Source: Mycolicibacterium komossense
GTDB taxonomy: Bacteria; Actinomycetota; Actinomycetes; Mycobacteriales; Mycobacteriaceae
Direction of reading: 5' to 3'
Length of the DNA stretch: 64,000 nt
Assembly (NCBI RefSeq): GCF_025822605.1
Contig: NZ_JACKTY010000029.1
Coordinates: forward strand, 313,236 to 377,235
Below are positions 25,744-34,190 of the stretch, piece after piece (positions within the stretch are counted from its first letter, which is position 1; each line of letters starts with the position of its first letter). The notes below the pieces were generated by a model. The model had not been told where the DNA came from. It worked only from the letters and a program-made list of their open reading frames with translations, and ran no database searches. Made by a program: the position numbers and the translations under genes.

Positions 25744-26625
25744 ATGACGACAACACATGCGCCTCGGGCCGACAGGCGCCAAGCGCTGACGGCATGGGCG
25801 CTGCTCGCACCAGGGCTGCTGGTGGTCGTGGCGCTCGCCGTCGTCCCGTTGGTGCTCGTCGCGCGCAACAGCGTTGCGTCGGCCGATCAGTACGGCCGCG
25901 TCAGCGGCGGCTTCACACTCGACAACTTCATGCGGCTGACCGACCCGGTATACGCGAAGACGCTGGGCTACAGCCTCGGGATGGCGGCGCTCAACACCGT
26001 CTTCTGCCTGGTGGTCGGATACCTGGTCTCGTATTACATCGTGTCGCAGCCGGCGGGCCGCCAACCGTTGTTGCTGCTGCTCATCATCGTGCCCTTCTGG
26101 ACCGACTTCCTGGTGCGAACTTTCGCGTGGATCACGTTGCTCGGATCGGGCGGCCCGGTCTTCGGGCTGGTCAAGTTGCTGGGCGGTGACGGCGGTTCGC
26201 TGATACCCAGCCAGACCGCGGTTCTGCTGGCGCTGCTCTACGCGTTCCTGCCCACCGCGGTGTTCCCGATCTACGCGTCGATGCGCGGCATCGATCCCGC
26301 ACTGCGCGAGGCAGCCGCCGACCTCGGTTGCGGCTGGTGGCGTACCCACGCCCGCGTCATCGCCCCACTCACCTCGCCCGGCATCGTGGCGGCGGCCCTG
26401 CTGATCTTCGTCCCGACGCTCGGCGTGTTCGTCATCCCCGTGCTGCTCGGCGGTGGCAAGAACCTGCTCGTCGGCAACCTGATCGTCACGCTCTACACCG
26501 AGTTCCGCAATCAGCCCATGGGCGCGGCACTTTCGATGGTGGTCCTCGTCCTCATGCTCTGTTCGATCGCCATCGCGGCCCTGATCTTGAAGTACCGGAA
26601 CAGGGGGACGCGATGGAGCGCGTGA
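25744..26625 (+). CDS. ABC transporter permease, spermidine/putrescine (PotB) type
   Basis: A 293-residue inner-membrane permease with about six helices. The BPD_transp_1 EAA loop reads LREAAADLGCGWWRTHARVIAPL, where the ATPase docks. The N-terminal layout (LLAPGLLVVVALAVVPLVLV, then FTLDNFMRLTDP) is that of PotB-like subunits. It overlaps the next permease gene by 13 bases, so it belongs to a four-gene importer with the genes for PotC-, PotD- and PotA-like proteins. A GTG at 25732 is an alternative start. Confidence 0.88.
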   Translation: MTTTHAPRADRRQALTAWALLAPGLLVVVALAVVPLVLVARNSVASADQYGRVSGGFTLDNFMRLTDPVYAKTLGYSLGMAALNTVFCLVVGYLVSYYIVSQPAGRQPLLLLLIIVPFWTDFLVRTFAWITLLGSGGPVFGLVKLLGGDGGSLIPSQTAVLLALLYAFLPTAVFPIYASMRGIDPALREAAADLGCGWWRTHARVIAPLTSPGIVAAALLIFVPTLGVFVIPVLLGGGKNLLVGNLIVTLYTEFRNQPMGAALSMVVLVLMLCSIAIAALILKYRNRGTRWSA

Positions 26626-27404
26626 CCGCATGGATCGCCAAGGCTGCGATCGTATTCCTCTACGTGCCCATCCTGACCGTCGTGGTGTACTCGTTCAACG
26701 CGTCGTCGACCGCCAGCAAGTGGTCGGGCTTCAGCCTGAAGTGGTACGGCGAAGTCTTCGCCGACCGTGCCCTGCTGCGCACGCTGCAAACGAGCCTCAA
26801 CGTGGGAGTCGTCGCCGCGGCAGTAGCGACGGTGGTGGGCTGCCTGACGGCCTTCGGACTCATCCGTTACCGCGTGAAGGGCCGGACCGCCTTCCTCGGT
26901 GCCATCCTGCTCCCACTGATACTTCCCGAAATCGTCTTGGGCGCAGCTCTTCTCACCGTCTACAGCAGCGTGCAACTACCGCTCGGCGTACCGACGATCG
27001 TGTTGGGCCACATCGTGATATCACTGCCACTCACCACGCTCATCCTGATGGGAGCGATTGGCGCGCTTGATGACTCGCTACCCGAGGCAGCGGCCGATCT
27101 CGGCTGCACGCCGTGGCAGACCTTCGCCCGTGTGCAGTTCCCGCTGCTGCGATCAGCAATACTCGCCGCCTTCCTGTTGGCATTCACGACGTCCTTCTCC
27201 AACATCGTGATATCGACCTTCACCAGCGGTGTCGGTTCCACCACCATGCCGCTGCGCATCTACAGCCTGCTCAAAACCGGTATCACGCCGGAGATCAACG
27301 CCCTCGGCGCGATGCTCATCCTCGCCACCGTGCTCCTGATCTTCGCCGTCGGACTCCGGCAGATGCGAAGCATCCTCGTCGGGAACGGCACCTCGGATTC
27401 CTAA
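26613..27404 (+). CDS. ABC transporter permease, spermidine/putrescine (PotC) type
   Basis: A 263-residue permease with six helices; the start ATG 26613 follows GGGGGA. The PotC signature is clear: PILTVVVYSFNASSTASKWSGF, then SLKWYGEVFADRALL, and the EAA loop LPEAAADLGCTPWQTFARVQFPL. It pairs with the upstream permease to form the membrane channel of the importer. Confidence 0.9.
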   Translation: MERVTAWIAKAAIVFLYVPILTVVVYSFNASSTASKWSGFSLKWYGEVFADRALLRTLQTSLNVGVVAAAVATVVGCLTAFGLIRYRVKGRTAFLGAILLPLILPEIVLGAALLTVYSSVQLPLGVPTIVLGHIVISLPLTTLILMGAIGALDDSLPEAAADLGCTPWQTFARVQFPLLRSAILAAFLLAFTTSFSNIVISTFTSGVGSTTMPLRIYSLLKTGITPEINALGAMLILATVLLIFAVGLRQMRSILVGNGTSDS

Positions 27405-27425
27405 CGGTCACACGAAAGGCACACA

Positions 27426-28496
27426 GTGAAGACATCGATCACGAGCATGAAGCGCGTTGCGGCCCTCGCGCTCGCCGCCGCGTCGGCCGCCGCCCTCACC
27501 GCATGTTCGGGCGGGGGGTCGGACGACGCGAACCAGCTCAACATCTACGCGTGGGCCGGTGAGGTGCCGGACGCCGTCGTCGCGGCGTTCGAGAAGGAAA
27601 CCGGTATCTCGGTCACGATCGACACTTTCGACAGCAACGAGACGATGATCTCCAAGCTGGCCGCGGGCAATGCGGGCTACGACATCGTCGAGCCCAGCCA
27701 GTACGCGGTGCAGCAACTGGTCGGCCAGGACCTCATCGAGGAAGTCGACTACTCCAAGGTGCAGGGCATGAACAACGTCTCGACCAAGTTCGTGAACCCG
27801 GCCTTCGATCCGGAGAACAAGCATGCGGTGCCATGGATTTGGGGTACGACGGGCCTGCTGTACAACGAGGCCTGCACCAAGGCTCCGTTGACGAGCTGGA
27901 ACTCGTTGTTCGATCCGGCATATCGCGGCAAGATTTACATGCTCGACAACATGCTCGCCAGCTACATCGTCGGACTTCAGTCGACGGGATCGAGCGCGAC
28001 GTCGACCAACGAGGCCGATATCGCCAAGGCGACCGACAAGTTGATTCAGCAGAAGCCGCTCCTGGCGGGTTACAACTCGACGAACTACTACGACCTGGTT
28101 GCCTCGGGTGACGCCTGCGCCTCCCTGGCCTGGGGCGGCGCGTCGGTCGGCAAGGTCGTCGCCGAGAACCCCGACGTCAAGTACGTCCTCCCCGTCGAGG
28201 GCGGCACCCTGTGGGTCGACAACTTCTCCATCGCCAAGGGGGCCCCGCACTCCGACGCCGCCTACAAATGGCTGAACTTCGTACTCAAGCCCGAGACCGG
28301 CGCGATGGCCACCAACGAGGGTTCCGTGGCGACGACGAACGAGGCGGCCAAGAAACTGATCGCCGATCCGAAGATTCTGCAGAACCCCGCGATCTTCGCG
28401 CCCGAGGACCAGCTGGCCAAGGCCGAGTTCATCGTGGACCCGGGTGAGGCGATGAAGTACTACCAGGACGGCTGGACCCGCGTGAAGGCCTCCTGA
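27426..28496 (+). CDS. ABC transporter substrate-binding lipoprotein, PotD type
   Basis: A 356-residue lipoprotein from GTG 27426. The signal ends in the lipobox LTAC near residue 27. The mature chain is a type II periplasmic binding protein of the spermidine/putrescine group: LNIYAWAGEVPDAVVAAFEK, then TFDSNETMISKLAAGNAGYD, and WGTTGLLYNE. Acidic pocket residues (for example WGGASVG and VEGGTLWVDNFSIAKGAP regions) resemble polyamine-binding homologues, but relatives also bind other amines and amino-acid derivatives. It would capture the substrate outside the membrane for the two permeases. Confidence 0.88.
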   Translation: MKTSITSMKRVAALALAAASAAALTACSGGGSDDANQLNIYAWAGEVPDAVVAAFEKETGISVTIDTFDSNETMISKLAAGNAGYDIVEPSQYAVQQLVGQDLIEEVDYSKVQGMNNVSTKFVNPAFDPENKHAVPWIWGTTGLLYNEACTKAPLTSWNSLFDPAYRGKIYMLDNMLASYIVGLQSTGSSATSTNEADIAKATDKLIQQKPLLAGYNSTNYYDLVASGDACASLAWGGASVGKVVAENPDVKYVLPVEGGTLWVDNFSIAKGAPHSDAAYKWLNFVLKPETGAMATNEGSVATTNEAAKKLIADPKILQNPAIFAPEDQLAKAEFIVDPGEAMKYYQDGWTRVKAS

Positions 28497-29566
28497 TGAG
28501 CGCACCGGCAATCCGGCTCTCCGGTGTCACCAAGTCCTTCGGTGACACGACGGCAGTACAGCCCACGGATCTCGAGATCGGCCAGAACGAGTTCTTCTCG
28601 ATCCTTGGCCCCTCGGGATGCGGCAAGACGACCTTGATGCGGATGATCGCCGGCTTCGAGACGCCGACCTCAGGCACGATCGAACTCGCGGGGGTCTCGG
28701 TCACCGGCGTGCCGACCCGCAAGCGCGACCTCAACATGGTCTTCCAGAGCTACGCACTGTTTCCCCACCTGTCGGTGGCCGACAATGTCGCCTTCGAACT
28801 CCAGGTGAAACGCGTCGGGAAGGCAGAGGTCACCGATCGGGTCACCAAGGCGCTGAAGCTCGTTCGACTCGAGGCGCTGGCCAACCGCAAGCCGGCACAG
28901 CTGTCGGGCGGTCAGCGTCAGCGGGTCGCGCTGGCGCGCGCGATCGTGGGACGGCCGACCGTCATCCTGCTCGACGAGCCACTCGGCGCACTGGACCAAC
29001 AACTCCGCAAGGAGATGCAGGTCGAGCTGAAGCGGTTGCAGCGAGAAGTGCACACCACCTTCGTCTACGTCACCCACGACCAGGAGGAGGCGCTGACCAT
29101 GAGCGACCGCATCGCGGTGATGTCGGCTGGACGGATCCTCCAAATCGGTTCGCCCACCGAGATCTACGAACGACCGACGTCGCGTTTCGTCGCCTCGTTC
29201 ATCGGCAGCTGCAACGTCGTCGAGGGTGCCCGCGTCGGTGGGGACGTCGTCGTGCCCGCGGTCGGTACCGTACCCGCAACGACCGTCGGCGACGTCGCCG
29301 ACGGTGCCGCGGTGGGGTTGGCCGTGCGTCCGGAACGGATCTCGATCACCACCACCAAACCCGAGGGCTTCGCCGTCGAGGGGGCACTGACCGAGTCGAT
29401 CTACACCGGCGATGAATGGCGCTTCGGCGTGAGCACCTCTCCCGCAGCACATCTGGTGGCATCTGTCCCGAGCGCCCAACTCACCCCCGAGCTGGCGACC
29501 GTGCAGCCCGGCGGCACCGTCTGGCTCAGCTGGAGGGCCGAAGACGCCAGAGCCCTGGCCGTATGA
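28496..29566 (+). CDS. ABC transporter ATP-binding protein, PotA type
   Basis: A 356-residue ATPase. Walker A GPSGCGKTT, Q-loop VFQSYALFPHLS, signature LSGGQRQRVALARA, Walker B VILLDEPLGALD and switch His in VTHDQEEAL are all intact. A C-terminal TOBE domain (about 280-350) is present, as in PotA. The ATG overlaps the stop of the binding-protein gene by one base (TGATG), so all four transporter genes form one transcription unit. Confidence 0.93.
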   Translation: MSAPAIRLSGVTKSFGDTTAVQPTDLEIGQNEFFSILGPSGCGKTTLMRMIAGFETPTSGTIELAGVSVTGVPTRKRDLNMVFQSYALFPHLSVADNVAFELQVKRVGKAEVTDRVTKALKLVRLEALANRKPAQLSGGQRQRVALARAIVGRPTVILLDEPLGALDQQLRKEMQVELKRLQREVHTTFVYVTHDQEEALTMSDRIAVMSAGRILQIGSPTEIYERPTSRFVASFIGSCNVVEGARVGGDVVVPAVGTVPATTVGDVADGAAVGLAVRPERISITTTKPEGFAVEGALTESIYTGDEWRFGVSTSPAAHLVASVPSAQLTPELATVQPGGTVWLSWRAEDARALAV

Positions 29567-29613
29567 ATTCCAGAACACCACAGCCACAACGAAGTACCCA
29601 GGAAGGAGCGGTC

Positions 29614-30414
29614 ATGCGCGTCGCCATTGCGCAGTTCGGCCCAACCACCGACGTCGACGGAAACCTCGCCGCGATCGATCGCCTGACGGCGCAGGCCGCC
29701 GCCGAAGGCGCCGGCCTCATCGTGTTCCCTGAGGAAGCGATGATGACGGTCGACGGACTGGACAAACCGTTGTCCGAGGTCGTGGACGCGACGTGGCCAC
29801 GGTTCGAGACGTTCATCGCCAAACTTGCTGCCACGCATGGCATTGCGGTGATCGCTGGCGGCTACGAGCCCAACGGGACGACACGGCCCAACAACACCCT
29901 CATCGCAGTGACTCCCGAAGGCGGTGTCGCCGCCCGATACCGGAAGCTGCACCTGTACGACGCCTTCGCCTACCAGGAGTCGAAGTATGTGACGCCCGGG
30001 CCGGTGCTGCCACCAGTGGTGGAACTCGCCGGACTGCGGGTCGGCCTGGTGAACTGCTACGACCTCCGCTTCCCGGAGCTGGCACGCCATCTCATCTCCG
30101 AAGGCGCGGACCTCATCTCGATTTCCGCGGCCTGGCTCGCGGGGCCCCGCAAAGCCGATCACTGGGAGACGCTCGTGCGCGCTCGCGCGATTGAGAACAC
30201 CGTCTGGGTGGCGGCGGCGGGCAGCATCGCCGAGAACTGCATCGGTGACTCTCTGCTCGTCGACCCGCTCGGCATCGTGAAGGCGTCACTCGGTGAAGAA
30301 CGCGAAGCCATCGCCGTCGTCGACGTCTCGGCGGCACGCACGCAAGCAGTCCGGCTCACCTTGCCGGCACTCGACAATCGCCGGGTCGCACTGGCGATGA
30401 CAGTAAGGGATTGA
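29614..30414 (+). CDS. nitrilase-superfamily amidase (carbon-nitrogen hydrolase)
   Basis: A 266-residue protein from ATG 29614 with AGGAAGGAG upstream. The catalytic triad of the superfamily is complete: Glu in LIVFPEEAMM, Lys in YRKLHLYDAF, Cys in GLVNCYDLRFPELA. The NCYDLRFPEL context is that of omega-amidase and deaminated-glutathione amidase (Nit) branches rather than true nitrilases, so hydrolysis of an amide to acid and ammonia is likely. It is 48 bases after the ATPase gene and probably acts on the imported compound or a product of it. Confidence 0.88.
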   Translation: MRVAIAQFGPTTDVDGNLAAIDRLTAQAAAEGAGLIVFPEEAMMTVDGLDKPLSEVVDATWPRFETFIAKLAATHGIAVIAGGYEPNGTTRPNNTLIAVTPEGGVAARYRKLHLYDAFAYQESKYVTPGPVLPPVVELAGLRVGLVNCYDLRFPELARHLISEGADLISISAAWLAGPRKADHWETLVRARAIENTVWVAAAGSIAENCIGDSLLVDPLGIVKASLGEEREAIAVVDVSAARTQAVRLTLPALDNRRVALAMTVRD

Positions 30415-30415
30415 C

Positions 30416-31087
30416 ATGCCGATCACTCTCAACCCCGGGCCGTCGCAGGTGGACGGCGCGCTGCTGGACAAGCTCGAACGCGTCTCGTTTCCGACACTCG
30501 GGCACTACCTCGAGGAGGGATTCGTCGACCCCGCTCTGGTACGGCTCGCCGGATCCGGCCGCGTCGTGGGCCGGGCGGTGACCGTTCGCACCACGGCGAC
30601 GGACTCGACGATGCTGCACCATGCCGTCGGCTACCTGGAGCCTGGTGACGTGCTGGTGATCGACACCGGCGGCGACCGGCGCCATGCCCCGGTAGGGCTC
30701 GTCATCGCCGCCGCGGCGGCGGCGCGCGGGGCGCGCGGGATCGTCGTCGACGGCGTTGTCACCGACATCGACGAGATCGCCGAAATCGGCATTCCGGTAC
30801 ACGCGTACGGGCTCAGCATGCTGACCACGAAACTGCAGGGCATCGACGCCGGCGGACATCACGTCGGCGTGGTGGTGGGTGGGGTCTCGATTGCACCCGG
30901 AGACGTCGTGCTCGCCGATGCCAATGGCGTCTTCGCAGCTGGCGCAAGCGTTCTCGCGGCGATCATCGACATCGCGCTGCAAGACGACGCCGAAGAGCCC
31001 GAACTCATCGAGAGGGTCCGTGCTGGCGCGCGGCTCGGCGACGAGACCGGTGCGACGACGACGATCATGTCACTTCCCGGCGCCTGA
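30416..31087 (+). CDS. RraA-like / HMG-aldolase family protein lacking the active-site arginine
   Basis: A 223-residue protein of the RraA/demethylmenaquinone-methyltransferase-like fold: GRAVTVRTTATDSTMLHHAV, then LEPGDVLVIDTGGDRRHAPVG and GARGIVVDGVVTDIDEIAEI. Class II pyruvate aldolases of this family normally have DG..RD, where Arg and Asp bind the keto acid and metal; here the Arg is Thr (VVTD). Either chemistry differs or the protein is non-catalytic. It starts one base after the amidase stop, so the two are coupled. Confidence 0.8.
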   Translation: MPITLNPGPSQVDGALLDKLERVSFPTLGHYLEEGFVDPALVRLAGSGRVVGRAVTVRTTATDSTMLHHAVGYLEPGDVLVIDTGGDRRHAPVGLVIAAAAAARGARGIVVDGVVTDIDEIAEIGIPVHAYGLSMLTTKLQGIDAGGHHVGVVVGGVSIAPGDVVLADANGVFAAGASVLAAIIDIALQDDAEEPELIERVRAGARLGDETGATTTIMSLPGA

Positions 31088-31115
31088 CGGCGCCGCACGA
31101 CGAGGAGTTGGTTTC

Positions 31116-31850
31116 ATGTTCCTGAAGGCTGCGGTCAACGGTGGGCGCACTCGCAGCGAGGCCCCCACGGTTCCTCTGACGCCCGAGGAGATCGCGCTCG
31201 AAGCCGCGAAATCCGTCGCCCTGGGCGCTGCCGTGGTGCACGCTCACGCGCGCACGGCCGACGGTGGTCAGAGCATCCATCCCGACGACGTTGCAGCGAT
31301 GGTGCGGGCCGTCCGCGCGGCCGACCCGTCGATCATCATCGGGACCACAACCGGTCTGTGGACGTGCAGTGGACACGAGGAGCGTATGCGCTTCGTGTCC
31401 GGGTGGCCCGACGGCGCGCTGCCCGATTTCGCCTCGGTCGCGTTCTCCGAGGAGGGCGCCGCCGAAGCTGCCCAGTTGGTACTGTCGCGCGGCATCGTCC
31501 TGGAGAGCGCGGTGTGGTCGATGGACGACGTCCCCAGCCTGCTCGAGTCACCGACGCTGCACGACAACGTACGGATCCTCATCGAACCCGAGACCGAGGA
31601 CGCGCAGCAGGCGGTCGCCGAGTGTCGCGAGATCGCCGGGGTGCTGCGGGCCGCGGGCACGACCTGCTCGATCCTGTACCACGGCTTCGACCAGACCGCG
31701 TGGCCCGTGCTCCGCGCAGCCGTCGAGGACGGCGTAGAGGCCCGGATCGGGTTGGAAGACGTGATCTGCGGCTCGGACGGCAGTCCTGCGGACAACGAGG
31801 CGATGATCGTCGAGGCATTTACGATCGCCGCGAACCTCCCTGCCCGGTGA
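31116..31850 (+). CDS. BKACE (beta-keto acid cleavage enzyme) family protein
   Basis: A 244-residue protein of the DUF849/BKACE family, whose founder is 3-keto-5-aminohexanoate cleavage enzyme. Zinc-binding histidines are visible in AAVVHAHARTADG, a Glu in RIGLEDVICGSDG, and NGGRTRSEAP near the start. The family condenses a beta-keto acid with acetyl-CoA, releasing acetoacetate and a new CoA ester. It is shorter than the usual 270-310 residues. GAGGAG precedes ATG 31116. The context suggests the last step of a catabolic pathway for an amine-derived beta-keto acid. Confidence 0.85.
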   Translation: MFLKAAVNGGRTRSEAPTVPLTPEEIALEAAKSVALGAAVVHAHARTADGGQSIHPDDVAAMVRAVRAADPSIIIGTTTGLWTCSGHEERMRFVSGWPDGALPDFASVAFSEEGAAEAAQLVLSRGIVLESAVWSMDDVPSLLESPTLHDNVRILIEPETEDAQQAVAECREIAGVLRAAGTTCSILYHGFDQTAWPVLRAAVEDGVEARIGLEDVICGSDGSPADNEAMIVEAFTIAANLPAR

Positions 31851-31893
31851 CCGACGCCCGGCGCTAAGCTCGTCGCGAGGCGGTGATGGTTCC

Positions 31894-32373
31894 ATGTTCG
31901 ACGACACCGACCGTGCCATCATCGCGATGCTCGGCCGTGACGGCCGCCGGACCTTCACCTCGATGGCCGCCGAACTCGAGGTCAGCGAAGCGACCGTGCG
32001 TGGTCGGGTCGCGAAACTGCAAGAGCTGCAAGCACTGCGGATCGTCGCGTTGTGCAATCCGATTACGCTGGGCCACCAGTCGTTGCGGCTGATGATCGAG
32101 GTGCGCGACCACACGCCTCGCTCCGTGGCGGTGGCGCTCACGTCGATGCCGCCGATCAATCACGTGGCGCTCTGTACGGGTTCCCGCGACGTCTACGCCG
32201 AAGGCACGTGCCGCGACATCAGCCAGGTCCGCGTACTGCTCGACGACGTCCGTCGCATCCCCGGCGTGGCCACCATCGACCTGTACCTACTCACCGAGTT
32301 GTTCAAGGACTATTCGTGGGTCGGACTGCGAGGCGGCGTCGGACAGGGATCGACAGCATCGCCTCCGGGTTAG
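31894..32373 (+). CDS. Lrp/AsnC-family regulator (first)
   Basis: A 159-residue regulator. N-terminal AsnC helix-turn-helix: DDTDRAIIAMLGRDGRRTFT, then MAAELEVSEATVRGRVAKLQ. The C-terminal RAM ligand domain follows (LMIEVRDHTPRSVAVALTSM, then GSRDVYAEGTC). Such regulators sense amino acids or similar compounds. It lies 43 bases after the BKACE gene on the same strand and probably controls the island. It meets the second Lrp gene tail to tail with a 4-base overlap. Confidence 0.9.
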   Translation: MFDDTDRAIIAMLGRDGRRTFTSMAAELEVSEATVRGRVAKLQELQALRIVALCNPITLGHQSLRLMIEVRDHTPRSVAVALTSMPPINHVALCTGSRDVYAEGTCRDISQVRVLLDDVRRIPGVATIDLYLLTELFKDYSWVGLRGGVGQGSTASPPG

Positions 32374-32900
32374 TTTTGCCGGTCGACCGCATCGCGAAAA
32401 CCTGCCCACAGATAGGAGTCCTCGAGAATCTCGAGGACCATCACCGTCTCGAGTCGCTCGATCCCCCGGATCCGTCGCACGGTCTCATGCACGAACGTCG
32501 ACAGATGCTCGTTGTCGGCGCAGCGCACATCGAGCACGAGGTCGTAAGCCCCGAGCGCGGCACCGACGAACTTGACCTCGGGGTGCGCCGACAGCTGGCG
32601 AGCGACGCTGGCAACGGTTACTCCGCGGACCCGGATCGAGACGTGGGCCTCGACCTCTCCCAGCCTGGTCGCGTCGGGCATGCCGACCACTTGCACGATC
32701 CCCAGCTTGCGCAGCCGGTTGTAGCGGGACCGTACGGCGGCTTCGCTGAGCCCCACGTAACGACCGATCTCGCCGAACGATCTACGGCCGTCGATACGAA
32801 GCTGGTCGATGATGCGTCGATCGAAGCTGTCCGCGGCCAAGGGATCCATGTACATGATTCTGCGTCGGATCGGCGAGTTCTGCGCGAAAACGTAGCGCAT
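32370..32900 (-). CDS. Lrp/AsnC-family regulator (second)
   Basis: A 176-residue regulator: DSFDRRIIDQLRIDGRRSFG, then EIGRYVGLSEAAVRSRYNRL for DNA binding, and a RAM domain (SIRVRGVTVASVARQLSAHP, GAYDLVLDVRC). Start 32900 is supported by GAGGAGGG about 10 bases upstream; ATG 32855 or 32849 would fit the family start equally well. It is distinct in sequence from the first Lrp regulator, so this is not a recent duplication. Its promoter faces the SDR gene at 33063, a possible target. Confidence 0.88.
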   Translation of the reverse strand: MRYVFAQNSPIRRRIMYMDPLAADSFDRRIIDQLRIDGRRSFGEIGRYVGLSEAAVRSRYNRLRKLGIVQVVGMPDATRLGEVEAHVSIRVRGVTVASVARQLSAHPEVKFVGAALGAYDLVLDVRCADNEHLSTFVHETVRRIRGIERLETVMVLEILEDSYLWAGFRDAVDRQN

Positions 32901-33062
32901 GTTCGAATCGCCCTCCTCACGAATCTTTGGGACATCCGGTGATCACCTACTTGGGGTCCGCTGTGAATGCGCTGCAAAAGACGGAGGACGGGGCGCGCGG
33001 AGCCATCCGGATCTACATTGGCAGCAGCGACATTCACCACCACCAGAACGGGACCGACGGCC

Positions 33063-33932
33063 ATGACCAGCCCATCGAGGTTGACGAAAGTACTGATCAC
33101 CGGTGCGGGCACTGGATTCGGGCTCGAAGTCGCAATGCGATTGGCCGAGAAGGGATTCGACGTCATCGCCGCCGTCGAGATCTACGCCCAGGTCCAGACA
33201 CTCAAGCGCCAGGCGGCCGAACGAGGCGTCGCGTTACAGGTCGAGAAACTCGATGTCACCAACGACGGTGACCGCCGTAAGGCACTGGGGTGGGATGTCG
33301 AGATTCTCGTGAACAACGCCGGTGTGGGCGAGGGCGGTTCGGTGGTCGACATTCCCGCAGCGAACATCCGCAACCAGTGGGAAGTCAACGTCACCGGGCC
33401 TCTGCTACTCACCCAGGGGATCGCCAAGCAGATGATCAGACGTGGTGCGGGCCGCATCGTCTGGGTTTCCTCGCGCGAAGGCCTCAACGTCAACCCGTTC
33501 ACTGGCATTTATGCCGCCTCCAAGCATGCCGTGGAAGCGATCGCCGAAACGATGAAGCTCGAATTGCAGGAGTTCGGGATCGAGATCGCCACAGTCAACC
33601 CCGGCCCCTTCCTCACCGGCTTCAACGACCGCATGTTCCAGACACACGAAAGCTGGGAGGACGACGCGTCACAACGACTCTTCGACTACTCCAAGCTCGC
33701 GTTCCCCCGAGCGCAATTCGACCCAGAGCCGGTGTACGCCACCATGACCGCGGTCGCCGCAGGAGAAGTCGACGCCTATCGCAACCTCGAGCCCAAATCG
33801 ATGATCGAAGAGACGAAGAGTCTGATCGAGGCTCCGTGGGGCAAGAAGACCACCGATGGGCTCGGTAGCCGGCCCGATCAGATCCAGCACTCCTACGACA
33901 TGGAGCCCGAAACCCCGGTCGCACCGAGTTAG
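33063..33932 (+). CDS. short-chain dehydrogenase/reductase
   Basis: A 289-residue SDR from ATG 33063: VLITGAGTGFGLEVAMRLAE, ILVNNAGVGEGGSVVD, WVSSREGLN, and catalytic YAASKHAVEAIAE. The C-terminal part is longer than in many SDRs and ends acidic. It closes the catabolic island, divergent from the second Lrp gene with 162 bases between them. Oxidation of a hydroxy intermediate to the beta-keto acid used by the BKACE enzyme would be a reasonable role, but this is inferred from position only. Confidence 0.88.
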   Translation: MTSPSRLTKVLITGAGTGFGLEVAMRLAEKGFDVIAAVEIYAQVQTLKRQAAERGVALQVEKLDVTNDGDRRKALGWDVEILVNNAGVGEGGSVVDIPAANIRNQWEVNVTGPLLLTQGIAKQMIRRGAGRIVWVSSREGLNVNPFTGIYAASKHAVEAIAETMKLELQEFGIEIATVNPGPFLTGFNDRMFQTHESWEDDASQRLFDYSKLAFPRAQFDPEPVYATMTAVAAGEVDAYRNLEPKSMIEETKSLIEAPWGKKTTDGLGSRPDQIQHSYDMEPETPVAPS

Positions 33933-34036
33933 GTCAGATTTGCGGTGGCATCTGACTAAAGGGCTTCGCGCACTCCGCGCCGAAGTCGAGTAGCAAGTCA
34001 GCCGAAGCTGCCGCCAGATCCGTCGTCTGCTCTCAG

Positions 34037-34175
34037 CTCATTGCGGCCCTCCAGGAGATCCGCGCACGCCGTCGGCGTGGACAACCTGATCGCCGACCTG
34101 CTCACGATGCTGGTGCGGTTGCTGACCCAGACACACTCGATTGAATCGACTGAACGAATGAACACCTGCGGGTAA
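34037..34175 (+). pseudogene. relic of a MerR-family regulator C-terminus
   Basis: The frame from 34037 reads LIAALQEIR, matching LIEAFNEIR of the intact MerR protein at 24514-25443. After a frameshift near 34065 the frame from 34071 reads VGVDNLIADLLTMLVRLLTQ, which matches its GVG...EIAELITMLVRFRTQ segment, and then THSIEST matching QSIEST before a stop at 34173. The order is preserved with internal deletions, and no DNA-binding domain remains. It is a degraded second copy or a relative of that regulator. Confidence 0.6.
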
Positions 34176-34190
34176 TACCACCACGACCAA

